In this document: piece after piece, positions 9,103-18,278 of the stretch
Layout of the letters: every line of letters starts with the position of its first letter
Numbering within the stretch: position 1 is the stretch's first letter
Assembly: GCA_946222995.1 (NCBI GenBank)
Contig: CAMIOS010000002.1
Coordinates: 124,001 to 188,000 of the forward strand
Origin: an uncultured Enhydrobacter sp.
Lineage (GTDB): Bacteria; Pseudomonadota; Gammaproteobacteria; Pseudomonadales; Moraxellaceae
Direction: 5' to 3'
Length of the DNA stretch: 64,000 bases
Notes under the pieces: generated by a model
Databases searched by the model: none
What the model was told of the DNA's origin: nothing
What the model saw: only the letters and a program-made list of their open reading frames with translations
Made by a program: the position numbers and the translations under genes

Positions 9103-10524
9103 TTAGACTTGTAAATAATCCAAAATTCCCTTAGCAGCTTGTCGCCCTTCCCAAATGGCAGTTACCACCAAGTCCGACCCCCGTACCATATCGCCACCAG
9201 CGAAAATTTTGGGGTTTTTGGTTTGGAATTGATAAGTTTGCATTTCTGGGGCAATCACCCGCCCGCTGGTGTCCATCTCAATGCCTTGCTCGGCAAACCA
9301 CTGGGCAGGGCTACTACGAAACCCAAATGCCATAATCACTGCATCAGCAGGGAGCATTTCTTCAGAATTAGGAATCGGCTCTGGACTACGGCGACCACGG
9401 TTGTCAGGTTGACCCAATTGTGTGGTGATGACCTTCACACCTGTCACTTTACCATTTAGTCCCATAATTTCAATAGGCAGACGGTTAAATAAAAATTGCA
9501 CCCCTTCTTCACGAGCATTACGCACTTCTCGGCGTGAGCCTGGCATATTCTCTTCATCACGTCGATAGGCACAAGTCACACTTGCTGCGCCTTGTCGGAT
9601 GCTGGTGCGGTTACAGTCCATGGCAGTATCGCCACCGCCTAATACCACGACTTTTTTACCTTTTAAATCAATAAACTCGTTACCGTCTGTTTCCCAGCCT
9701 TGACAGCGGTTGACATTGGCAATCAAAAAATCCAACGCATCATACACGCCTTCAAGCTGCTCACCTGCATAACCGCCTCGCATATAGGTATAAGTTCCCA
9801 TACCCATAAACACCGCATCGTATTCGGCTAAAATCTCATCAATTGCAATATCTTTGCCAATCTCAGTATTGAGGCGAAATTCAATGCCCATACCTTCAAA
9901 TACCTCACGGCGGCGACGCATGACATCTTTTTCCATCTTAAATTCTGGAATACCAAAGGTCAACAATCCGCCAATTTCGGGGCGTTTATCAAATACCACA
10001 GGCTTGACCCCATTACGCGCCAAGATATCGGCACAGCCCAGACCCGCAGGCCCTGCCCCAATAACGGCGACTTTTTTGTCTGTCCAAGTCACCCCCGACA
10101 TATCCGGTCGCCAACCTAAGGCAAAGGCGGTGTCGGTGATGTATTTTTCGACATTGCCAATCGTTACTGCGCCAAAACCATCATTGAGCGTACACGCCCC
10201 TTCACACAGACGGTCTTGTGGGCATACTCGTCCGCACACTTCAGGCAAGGTGTTGGTTTGGTGACACAGCTCTGCTGCTTGAAAAATTTGCCCTTCGCTA
10301 GCAAGCTTAAGCCAATTGGGAATGTAATTATGTACGGGGCATTTCCATTCGCAGTATGGGTTACCACATTCAAGACAGCGATGGGCTTGTTGGTTAACAT
10401 CATCCCGCTCAAAGGGGTAATAAATCTCGACAAACTCGTGGGTACGGGTGTCGATGTCTTTTTTGCTCGGGTCAATGCGGGGTACATCTAAAAATTGAAA
10501 GTCATTGTGTAAGCGTTTTGCCAT
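9103..10524 (-). CDS. gltD: Glutamate synthase (NADPH) small subunit GltD
   Basis: GltD (473 residues, normal length) takes electrons from NADPH through FAD and passes them to the large subunit. The N-terminal ferredoxin-like region has two cysteine clusters, C50-x2-C53-x4-C58-x3-C62 and C97-x3-C101-x5-C107-x3-C111. The FAD-binding motif VAVIGAGPAGLGCADIL and the NADPH-binding motif VVVLGGGDTAMDC follow. The C-terminal part has the FAGGDMVRGSDLVV motif common to this reductase family. An AGGA ribosome site precedes the ATG. It is the second gene of gltB-gltD, 18 bases after gltB, and a strong terminator follows. Confidence 0.97.
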   Translation of the reverse strand: MAKRLHNDFQFLDVPRIDPSKKDIDTRTHEFVEIYYPFERDDVNQQAHRCLECGNPYCEWKCPVHNYIPNWLKLASEGQIFQAAELCHQTNTLPEVCGRVCPQDRLCEGACTLNDGFGAVTIGNVEKYITDTAFALGWRPDMSGVTWTDKKVAVIGAGPAGLGCADILARNGVKPVVFDKRPEIGGLLTFGIPEFKMEKDVMRRRREVFEGMGIEFRLNTEIGKDIAIDEILAEYDAVFMGMGTYTYMRGGYAGEQLEGVYDALDFLIANVNRCQGWETDGNEFIDLKGKKVVVLGGGDTAMDCNRTSIRQGAASVTCAYRRDEENMPGSRREVRNAREEGVQFLFNRLPIEIMGLNGKVTGVKVITTQLGQPDNRGRRSPEPIPNSEEMLPADAVIMAFGFRSSPAQWFAEQGIEMDTSGRVIAPEMQTYQFQTKNPKIFAGGDMVRGSDLVVTAIWEGRQAAKGILDYLQV

Positions 10525-10542
10525 GTTGATGTTCCTAAAAAA

Positions 10543-13500
10543 TTACTGCGGGTCTGCCATTGTGGTTTTGAGCAAGGAAGCGATATTCGCCGCTTTTGGC
10601 TTAACAAGATAAAACTTACGCACATAATGCTCAAAGTCATCTAAAATCGTTTGCCCCCATTGGCTGCCTGTTTTGGCGACATGTTCTTTGATAATCGACA
10701 TCAAATTAATACGGTGGTTTTCGGTTTGCTCGTTCGAGATGCGGTGCATATCAATGAGTTCATGGTTACAGCGATCAAAGAAGTCTCCATCTAAATCAAG
10801 CACATATGCAAACCCACCTGTCATCCCCGCTCCAAAGTTCAACCCTGTTTTGCCAAGTACTGTTACAATACCGCCGGTCATATACTCACAGCAATGATCG
10901 CCTGTGCCTTCGACCACCGCATGACAGCCCGAGTTACGCACACCAAAACGCTCACCAGCCGTCCCTGCGGCAAATAGTTGCCCGCCTGTCGCCCCATATA
11001 AACATGTATTACCGATAATAGCAGTTTGCTGGCTGGCAAAGGTCGAGCCTTTAGGCGGATAAATAACAATTTCTCCGCCTGCCATGCCTTTACCCACGTA
11101 GTCATTGGCATCACCTTCAAGTTCGATATTTAAGCCGCCGGCATTCCATACACCCAGGCTTTGTCCCGCAGTACCTGTCAAATGCAAATTAATTGGACTG
11201 CCTGTCATGCCAAGGTTGCCATACAATGCAGCAATCTCGCCCGAAATTCTTGCCCCAATTGAACGGTCACAGTTCCCCACGCGATAGCTAAAATCACCAC
11301 CTGTACCCGCTCGGATGGCCTCCATCATATCGTTGACCATTTCTTCGGCAAGTAAGCCTTTATCAAACGGCTCGTTTTTTGCCACTTGACAGGTTTGTGA
11401 TATCCCTTCGGCTTTGGGATGGGTAAAGAGTAACGGTGATAAATCCAAATGCTGTTGTTTCGCTGTTTCACCTGCTAAAATCGTTAATAAATCGGTGCGA
11501 CCCACGAGTTCTTCCATTGAGCGTACGCCAAGCTTGGCAAGCCATTCACGGGTTTCTTGAGCCACGAATTTAAAGAAATTAATCAGCATTTCAGCTTCGC
11601 CAATAAAATGCTCGTCTCGTAAATCAGACTTTTGAGTAGCAACGCCTGTTGGGCAATTATTGAGGTGGCAGATCCGCAAATACTTGCACCCCACCGCAAT
11701 CATGGGCGTGGTGCCAAACCCAAAACTTTCTGCCCCCAAAATCGCCGCTTTGACCACATCAAGTCCCGTTTTTAGACCACCATCGGTTTGAATACGCACT
11801 TTGTGACGTAGCCCATTAACCCGTAAGGATTGGTGCGCTTCAGACAGTCCTAATTCCCAAGGCGAACCTGCATAATGAATCGAAGACAATGGTGATGCCG
11901 CTGTGCCACCATCATAGCCCGAAATCGTAATCAAATCAGCGTACGCCTTGGCAACGCCCGTAGCAATCGTGCCGACGCCTGGACGGGATACAAGCTTGAC
12001 CGACACCAAAGCATTGGGATTAACTTGTTTTAAATCAAAAATTAATTGCGCCAAGTCTTCAATCGAGTAAATATCATGATGCGGTGGCGGCGAAATCAAG
12101 GTCACCCCAGGCACTGAATACCGCAATCGAGCAATCAAGCTATTAACCTTACCGCCAGGTAATTGTCCGCCTTCCCCTGGTTTTGCCCCTTGAGCGACTT
12201 TAATTTGCATTACTTCGGCAGAGCGTAAATAAGCAGGTGTCACCCCAAATCGACCCGAAGCGATTTGCTTGATTTTTGAATTACGTAAGGTACCGTAGCG
12301 ACCTGGATCCTCGCCACCCTCACCTGAGTTTGAGCGTCCACCGATGGTATTCATTGCCACGGCAATCGCTTCGTGTGCCTCTGGCGACAATGCCCCAAGC
12401 GACATCCCTGCTGAGTCAAAACGTTTTAGAATATGATCAATACTTTCGACCTCATCGATACTAATGGGATTGTCCGTATTTAATTGTAGCAAATCACGCA
12501 TGGTTGCCACAGGGCGAGTATTGACGATATCTGCATATGCTTGGTAATTACTGTAATCGCCTGTGCGAACCGCCTTATGCAAGGCTTGAATCACATCAGG
12601 ATTAAAGGCATGATATTCTTTATTAAACACGAATTTAAGCAAGCCACCTTGGTCAAGTGGGACGCGTTTGCTAAAGGCATTGTTTGCCAAAATCTGTTGG
12701 TCAGCCGCCAAGTCTTCAAAAGTCGCCCCTTGAATACGGCTTTCTACCCCTTTAAAACACAGATCGACTACAGCATCAGATAAACCCACCGCCTCAAATA
12801 ACGCGGCGCCACGATAAGACGCCACCGTTGAGATACCCATTTTTGATAAAATTTTTAATAAACCTTTATCTAGGCTTTTGCGAAAATTTTCTTGGGCATA
12901 GAGTGGATCCCCAAGCAAATCGCCTTGGTCGGTCAAATCGGCAATAACATTGTATGCCAAGTATGGATAAACTGCTGTTGCCCCAAACCCGAGCAACACT
13001 GCCACATGGTGCGAGTCTCTGACCAGCCCGGTTTCAATAATCAAATTGGCATCGGCTCGCAAGCCTTTAGCAATCAAATGATGGTGTACTGCCCCTGTCG
13101 CCATTATGGCATTGGCAGGCAGTTTACCTTTTTCGATGGCTCTATCAGATAACACAATCAACACATTACCCGCTTTTACCGCTGTCTCGACCTGTTCACA
13201 AATTGCCTTAATCGCTGTATCAAGTGGAAGCTGTTGATCATAGTTTAAATCAATGGTGGCTATGGCAAAGCCTTGTTTGGTGACTTTCAGCAACTGCTTC
13301 ATTTTACTTGCCGAGAGTACTGGCGATGATAACACAATGCGATTGGCATGCTCTGGCGTGGGAATAAAGATATTTTTCTCAGTACCCAAACAGGTCTCAA
13401 GTGACATGACAATCGCTTCACGAAGGGGATCAATCGGTGGATTGGTCACTTGGGCGAATTGCTGGCGGAAAAAGTCTGCCATATGGCGAATTTGGCGAGA

Positions 13501-15012
13501 CAGCACTGCCATCGGTGTATCATCCCCCATTGAACCAACCGCTTCTTGCCCATTTTCGGCAGCAGGTCGTAGGATTTCGCTACGCTCTTCATTGGTGATA
13601 TGGAACATTTTTTGATAAGTCAATAGCGGCTCACCTGTCAAGCGCTCATTAAAAGCTTGTTCTTCAAGTGACTCGTCATTACGCAGACGTACTGTATTTT
13701 CACGTAGCCATAGGCGATATGGGTGAGCTTTTTTAAGTAGCCGTCCCACTGCTTTAGTATCCATGATATTGCCTGTTTCAGTATCAATGACCAGCATTTG
13801 CCCAGGTCCGACCCGCCCTTTTGCCATCACATCTTCCGGCTGATAATCCCATGTGCCAACTTCAGATGCTACCGTAATATAACCATTTTTGGTAGTCACC
13901 CAACGCGAAGGACGTAAACCATTTCGATCGAGCATGCAAACCGCATAGCGTCCATCTTGGATAACCAGCCCCGCAGGCCCGTCCCATGCTTCCATATGCT
14001 GGGAATAAAACTCATAAAATGCGCGCAAATCCATGTCCATGGTATCGACATTTTGCCAAGCAGGTGGCACCAAAATCGACAATGCACGGAACAAATCCAT
14101 CCCACCTGACACCAATACCTCAAGCATATTATCAAGGCTTGATGAGTCCGACCCTGTACGATTCACGAGCGGATGAAGCGCTTGTAATTCGGGGATTAAG
14201 TCGCTGACAAACTTTGGCGTGCGAGCCACTGCCCAATCTCGGTTACCATCGATGGTATTTAGTTCACCATTGTGTGCCAAATAGCGAAACGGCTGCGCCA
14301 AAGGCCAGCGCGGCAACGTATTGGTTGAGAAACGTTGGTGAAATACCACAATATGCGAGGCCATCCGTTCATCTTGTAAATCCAAGAAAAATGCCGGTAA
14401 ATCGGCGGGCATCACTAAGCCTTTATAAATCACCACTTGGCTGGTTAACGATGTCACATAAAATAGCGGATCATCGCTTAGCTGTAATTCTGCTTTTTTG
14501 CGCGCCACAAATAATTTACGATTAAAACTTGCTTCGTCCATATCGCTTGGGCAATTCACCAAAATTTGTTTAAATGCAGGTAACGACTCTTTGGCAATCT
14601 CACCCACGATTGATAAATCCACAGGCATATCACGCCAATTCGCTACGCTCAAGCCTTGGGCTTCGATTTCGGCATTGAGAATTTGTTGGCTACGTTGGGC
14701 TTTATCTTTATCAAGGTTTAAAAAAACGGTACCTACAGCAAATACCTCATTAAGCGTAAAGCCGTTATCAATAGCCACTTTTTTAAAAAAGGTTTTCGGC
14801 ATCGCAATCAATAGCCCACAGCCATCGCCTGTTTTGCCATCGGCAGCCACACCGCCCCGATGGGTCATACAGCTAAGACTATGAATCGCGGTTTGTACGA
14901 GGTTATGGCTTGCCTCACCTTGCGTGTGGGCTATCAATCCAAATCCACAATTGTCCTTAAATGTCTCTGGCTGATAAAGATTGTATTGGTCAGAATATTG
15001 ATGTGACAACAT
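10543..15012 (-). CDS. gltB: Glutamate synthase (NADPH) large subunit GltB
   Basis: GltB makes two glutamates from glutamine and 2-oxoglutarate. Domains in order: class II glutamine amidotransferase with the nucleophile Cys22 (KDNCGFGLIAH, exposed after removal of a short propeptide); a central domain; the FMN-binding synthase domain (GEGGEDPGRYG, KPGEGGQLPG, and the 3Fe-4S cysteines in CHLNNCPTGVATQ); and the C-terminal GXGXG beta-helix. From the ATG at 15012 the protein is 1489 residues, close to the enterobacterial enzyme. A TTG at 15060 would add 16 residues before the propeptide and is less likely. GGGA lies upstream of the chosen ATG. It is co-transcribed with gltD. Confidence 0.97.
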   Translation of the reverse strand: MLSHQYSDQYNLYQPETFKDNCGFGLIAHTQGEASHNLVQTAIHSLSCMTHRGGVAADGKTGDGCGLLIAMPKTFFKKVAIDNGFTLNEVFAVGTVFLNLDKDKAQRSQQILNAEIEAQGLSVANWRDMPVDLSIVGEIAKESLPAFKQILVNCPSDMDEASFNRKLFVARKKAELQLSDDPLFYVTSLTSQVVIYKGLVMPADLPAFFLDLQDERMASHIVVFHQRFSTNTLPRWPLAQPFRYLAHNGELNTIDGNRDWAVARTPKFVSDLIPELQALHPLVNRTGSDSSSLDNMLEVLVSGGMDLFRALSILVPPAWQNVDTMDMDLRAFYEFYSQHMEAWDGPAGLVIQDGRYAVCMLDRNGLRPSRWVTTKNGYITVASEVGTWDYQPEDVMAKGRVGPGQMLVIDTETGNIMDTKAVGRLLKKAHPYRLWLRENTVRLRNDESLEEQAFNERLTGEPLLTYQKMFHITNEERSEILRPAAENGQEAVGSMGDDTPMAVLSRQIRHMADFFRQQFAQVTNPPIDPLREAIVMSLETCLGTEKNIFIPTPEHANRIVLSSPVLSASKMKQLLKVTKQGFAIATIDLNYDQQLPLDTAIKAICEQVETAVKAGNVLIVLSDRAIEKGKLPANAIMATGAVHHHLIAKGLRADANLIIETGLVRDSHHVAVLLGFGATAVYPYLAYNVIADLTDQGDLLGDPLYAQENFRKSLDKGLLKILSKMGISTVASYRGAALFEAVGLSDAVVDLCFKGVESRIQGATFEDLAADQQILANNAFSKRVPLDQGGLLKFVFNKEYHAFNPDVIQALHKAVRTGDYSNYQAYADIVNTRPVATMRDLLQLNTDNPISIDEVESIDHILKRFDSAGMSLGALSPEAHEAIAVAMNTIGGRSNSGEGGEDPGRYGTLRNSKIKQIASGRFGVTPAYLRSAEVMQIKVAQGAKPGEGGQLPGGKVNSLIARLRYSVPGVTLISPPPHHDIYSIEDLAQLIFDLKQVNPNALVSVKLVSRPGVGTIATGVAKAYADLITISGYDGGTAASPLSSIHYAGSPWELGLSEAHQSLRVNGLRHKVRIQTDGGLKTGLDVVKAAILGAESFGFGTTPMIAVGCKYLRICHLNNCPTGVATQKSDLRDEHFIGEAEMLINFFKFVAQETREWLAKLGVRSMEELVGRTDLLTILAGETAKQQHLDLSPLLFTHPKAEGISQTCQVAKNEPFDKGLLAEEMVNDMMEAIRAGTGGDFSYRVGNCDRSIGARISGEIAALYGNLGMTGSPINLHLTGTAGQSLGVWNAGGLNIELEGDANDYVGKGMAGGEIVIYPPKGSTFASQQTAIIGNTCLYGATGGQLFAAGTAGERFGVRNSGCHAVVEGTGDHCCEYMTGGIVTVLGKTGLNFGAGMTGGFAYVLDLDGDFFDRCNHELIDMHRISNEQTENHRINLMSIIKEHVAKTGSQWGQTILDDFEHYVRKFYLVKPKAANIASLLKTTMADPQ

Positions 15013-15251
15013 AAAATGATTCCCATTGGCAAAAGGCAAAGACTTGAACGAATAACCCAAGTAGGTTACTTGTAAACTTTATGAACGAAAATTTGGTGGT
15101 TGATGCCCAAACAAACTGGAATAAATAACTTTATATATTGTTATCTATACCAATCATAATATAAAAAAATGAGGTGTTTTGTATCTTAGCGAATTGAGCA
15201 TAAAAAATCTAGCCTTATTTCTGCTAAAACGGTTTGTTATTTATCAGTAAT

Positions 15252-15282
15252 AAAAAAGCCATCAATTATCGCAATTGATGGC
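15252..15282 (-). terminator. Rho-independent terminator after the SPOR gene
   Basis: GCCATCAATT (15258-15267) and AATTGATGGC (15273-15282) form a perfect ten-base stem with a five-base loop. On the minus strand it is followed by six T. It separates the SPOR gene from gltB. Confidence 0.88.
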
Positions 15283-15300
15283 GCTTGATAACCTTGATAT

Positions 15301-16302
15301 CTACTGTGCATCGGTACTGGCATTTGAGGGTTCAGGTGAAGGCGTGGCTGGCCTTTCTCTAACCGCCTTTTCTTTGACAGGTTTTTCCTTGGGCGTGTCT
15401 TTTGATTGTTCTCTCACTGCACGCTCTTCACTTAAGGGTGGGGGTGCCACTTTTTGAATTTTTAGCGGTTTTTCGTCGTTTCCAGTATTATTTTGTGAAC
15501 CACGACTTTCTTGGAAATTGAGTGTGTCATTACGATTAGTGGATTTTTCGATACTGTCTTTTTGAGATTTGTGTGTATCAGATTTTTTATCAGTTGCCGT
15601 TGTCGTTTCTGATTTTTTCTGCACAGGTTTTGCTTTGGGAGCCGGAATTACCTTTTGGGTAGATTTTAATTTAACATCTCGTGGGGCATTGCGCCCAGTA
15701 TCTTGAAGCGGCGGCGTGATTTCATACTCATCCATTTGACTCATATACAACTTAAATTCTTCTGGAAACGCTTCAACATTATTGGGTAAATTAAGCTTTG
15801 CGGCCTTGGCAGCTACCATCGCTTCTTGCGCGGAGTTAAAGACACCGTAGGTTAGTACGAAGCGTTTTTGGTTGTTTTCATCAACGATTCTAAAGTAGCT
15901 GAATTGATTACGGTCATTGGTGCGAGTATTAAGATAATCGGTGATAACTTCATTTTCAACCACGTTCATCACTTGAACTGTCCATTTATCAACATTGGAT
16001 TTCACAAATCGGCTGTCTTTAAACTCCTTGGGGTAATTGCGCATGTCTCGAATCACCGCCTCAAAAGTGAGGGGTTTGACCATGTCTTTGGTTTCATCAG
16101 GATTATGATTCACTAACAGGGTGACAGGATCAACCGTCACTGGATTATCGTTAGTTTTGTGGTTAGCGACCCTATTGTGTTTGACAGCCGAAGCAATCCA
16201 CACCATAGACGTTAAACCACCTGCGATGGCAGCGAGTAATAACCACGTTGTCAGTTTAAACGCCCATGAGCGATAGAGGGTTGAAATAGTGTTCATAATC
16301 AT
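15301..16302 (-). CDS. Inner-membrane SPOR-domain protein
   Basis: This 333-residue protein has one N-terminal membrane helix (about residues 15-38, TTWLLLAAIAGGLTSMVWIA) and then a periplasmic part. The segment WTVQVMNVVENE ... FSYFRIVDENNQKRFVLTYG ... SAQEAMVAAKAA resembles a SPOR domain. These domains bind peptidoglycan stripped of stem peptides, often at the division site. The C-terminal 140 residues are Lys/Pro/Ser/Thr-rich and probably disordered. Two ATGs (16302, 16296) are possible, with AAAGG just upstream; a TTG further up is unlikely. It follows aroB and precedes gltBD, the same slot occupied by a SPOR protein in related genera. The SPOR call is by pattern only. Confidence 0.75.
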   Translation of the reverse strand: MIMNTISTLYRSWAFKLTTWLLLAAIAGGLTSMVWIASAVKHNRVANHKTNDNPVTVDPVTLLVNHNPDETKDMVKPLTFEAVIRDMRNYPKEFKDSRFVKSNVDKWTVQVMNVVENEVITDYLNTRTNDRNQFSYFRIVDENNQKRFVLTYGVFNSAQEAMVAAKAAKLNLPNNVEAFPEEFKLYMSQMDEYEITPPLQDTGRNAPRDVKLKSTQKVIPAPKAKPVQKKSETTTATDKKSDTHKSQKDSIEKSTNRNDTLNFQESRGSQNNTGNDEKPLKIQKVAPPPLSEERAVREQSKDTPKEKPVKEKAVRERPATPSPEPSNASTDAQ

Positions 16303-16422
16303 ACAACCTTTACAGACCAATTTTTTGCGTCAATCTGTCAATAGTGCCCTAATACTTTAAGAATCATCAATAAACAAATATTGATTTTGAGTAAACTGAG
16401 CGGGTTAAAATAAACAGGAATT

Positions 16423-17496
16423 TTACACGTTATTGAGCACTTCAAACAAGGCTTTTTCATCGTAATCTGACGTAACGACCGCTTTGCCCAAATCTTGTAA
16501 TAAAATCAAGCGAATTTTACCGGCAGTGACTTTTTTATCGTGCCGCATCAGATCAAGCGCAGTTGCCGCCTTAATCGTTGGCGGCGTGATTGGTAAATTT
16601 GCCTGCTTAATTAACTGCTGAATACGTCCAACTTGCTCATCAGACAACCAGCCCATTTTGTTAGATAAGGCGGCGGCTTGCAGCATACCCACTGCCACCG
16701 CTTCACCATGGAGCCAAGTACCGTACCCCTCGTGGGTCTCAATCACATGCCCAAAGGTATGACCAAAATTGAGTAATGCACGTTTGCCTGCCTCAAACTC
16801 ATCTTCTGCCACGATATTGGCTTTATGCTGGCAACAAGTGAGTACTGTTTGCGCCAGTAATGATAAATCCAAATTAACCAATTGTGCCATATGCGTTTCA
16901 AGCCAAGCCAAAAACGCTTGATCACCAATTAAGCCATATTTGATGACTTCAGCCAATCCCGCCGATAACTCACGGGCAGGCAGCGTGTTTAACACTGTCA
17001 TGTCTGCCACTACCAAACGCGGCTGCCAAAAGGCCCCTATCATATTTTTGCCAAGTGGGTGATTGATACCTGTTTTACCGCCCACACTCGAGTCCACTTG
17101 TGACAGCAGCGTTGTTGGAATTTGAATAAAATCCACCCCGCGCATATAACTGGCAGCAGCAAAACCAACCATATCGCCTATGACACCGCCCCCCAATGCA
17201 ATGAGCGTACAATCACGGCTAAAATGTGATTGCATCAAGACGTCATAAATCTGATTGATGCTTTGTTGGGTTTTATATTGCTCGCCATCGGGTAAAATAC
17301 AGGTGTTAACTTGCTTATCGGTTGGCAACGTGTTTAATAATTTAGCCAAATATAAATCTGCCACGGTGGTATTGGTGACCACCAAAATTTGGTTGCCCCG
17401 AAGATAGGGCAAAAAATCAAAGTCTGTTAAGATATTTTCGCCAATGATAATCGGATAATCATGCGACTGTGTATGGACCACTAACTGCTGCGACAT
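16423..17496 (-). CDS. aroB: 3-dehydroquinate synthase
   Basis: AroB (357 residues, normal length) forms 3-dehydroquinate from DAHP, the second step of the shikimate pathway, using NAD and a divalent metal. Visible motifs: the NAD-binding GGGVIGDMVGFAAASYMRGV; the active-site IPTTLLSQVDSSVGGKTGIN; KNMIGAFWQP; and the metal-binding histidines in NFGHTFGHVIE and LHGEAVAVGM. It lies 113 bases downstream of aroK on the same strand, the conserved aroK-aroB order. Confidence 0.97.
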   Translation of the reverse strand: MSQQLVVHTQSHDYPIIIGENILTDFDFLPYLRGNQILVVTNTTVADLYLAKLLNTLPTDKQVNTCILPDGEQYKTQQSINQIYDVLMQSHFSRDCTLIALGGGVIGDMVGFAAASYMRGVDFIQIPTTLLSQVDSSVGGKTGINHPLGKNMIGAFWQPRLVVADMTVLNTLPARELSAGLAEVIKYGLIGDQAFLAWLETHMAQLVNLDLSLLAQTVLTCCQHKANIVAEDEFEAGKRALLNFGHTFGHVIETHEGYGTWLHGEAVAVGMLQAAALSNKMGWLSDEQVGRIQQLIKQANLPITPPTIKAATALDLMRHDKKVTAGKIRLILLQDLGKAVVTSDYDEKALFEVLNNV

Positions 17497-17609
17497 TCTC
17501 TCGCCCTTTATAACATAATAGTTGTATCGAGTAGTTTGCTTAAAATTTAACGACTTTAAAGTCTAGTGACAAATCTTGATGATCAGCTTTAGTTGTTTAG
17601 CAACAAAGT

Positions 17610-18188
17610 TTAGTGGTTTTGTTGTTTCAGTTGTACTGGTTGCTCTAGGTGCTCTGACAGCCACTCGCGCTCTTGCAGTTTTGTGATGATTTCTTGAACC
17701 ATCTTTTTGGGTGATAAATGCCCTGTTGTCACTGTCATATCGGCAAGCTGTTGGTAAATCGGATCGCGCATCGCAAACAATTGAGATAAACGCTCTTTGG
17801 GATTTTGGGTTTGTAATAAAGGGCGATTACGGTCACGACAGGTGCGCTCAAACTGCACATCCACCGTTGCCCTAAGATAAATCACAATACCACGTTTGAG
17901 ATATTCGTGATTTTGTGGCGTCACTACCACCCCACCACCGGTGGCTAGGACTGCCTGTTGTTTACGAGTTAGCTGCTCAATTGCCCGCGTTTCTCGTTGA
18001 CGAAAGCCAATTTCACCCTCTTTATCAAAAATCCAACTAATACTCGCTCCAGTACCGCGTTCTATTTCTTGGTCACTATCAAAAAATGTATAATCCAGCT
18101 GTTGGGCAAGTAATTTGCCAATCGTTGTTTTACCAGCGCCCATAGGACCAATTAAGATAAGTAACGAGCAAGGCTCCGATTTAATCAT
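17610..18188 (-). CDS. aroK: Shikimate kinase
   Basis: AroK phosphorylates shikimate at the 3-hydroxyl with ATP. From the ATG at 18188 it is 192 residues. The P-loop GPMGAGKTTIGK is near residues 13-24. The shikimate-binding DSDQEIE follows, then FRQRETRAI, the GGGVV loop and the lid RDRNRPLLQT. A TTG twelve codons upstream (18224) would place the start inside a long hairpin and is disfavoured. The start codon immediately follows the T-run of a terminator-like hairpin between pilQ and aroK, and no strong ribosome site is visible outside the hairpin arm (see 18189-18245). Expression may therefore be limited or conditional. Confidence 0.95.
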   Translation of the reverse strand: MIKSEPCSLLILIGPMGAGKTTIGKLLAQQLDYTFFDSDQEIERGTGASISWIFDKEGEIGFRQRETRAIEQLTRKQQAVLATGGGVVVTPQNHEYLKRGIVIYLRATVDVQFERTCRDRNRPLLQTQNPKERLSQLFAMRDPIYQQLADMTVTTGHLSPKKMVQEIITKLQEREWLSEHLEQPVQLKQQNH

Positions 18189-18245
18189 AAAAAACCACAA
18201 ATCATCGTTTAATATATTGCACAATATTATACGATGATTTGTGGT
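18189..18245 (-). terminator. Long hairpin and T-run between pilQ and aroK, abutting the aroK ATG
   Basis: ACCACAAATCATCGT (18194-18208) is exactly complementary to ACGATGATTTGTGGT (18231-18245), a 15-base perfect stem. After one mismatch the pairing continues by about six AT pairs. On the minus strand the 3' arm ends in T6 (18194-18189) and the next three bases are the aroK start codon. The structure looks like a Rho-independent terminator for the pil operon. Its 3' arm would also cover any ribosome site of aroK (GTGG), so it could act as an attenuator or translation switch. Confidence 0.8.
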
Positions 18246-18278
18246 AATGCGCTATTTAATCCACAAAAGATTGATAGA

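Noticed and set aside
16366..16386. Hairpin ATCAATA/TATTGAT between aroB and the SPOR gene as a terminator
   Set aside because: It is short and AT-only and is not followed by a convincing T-run.
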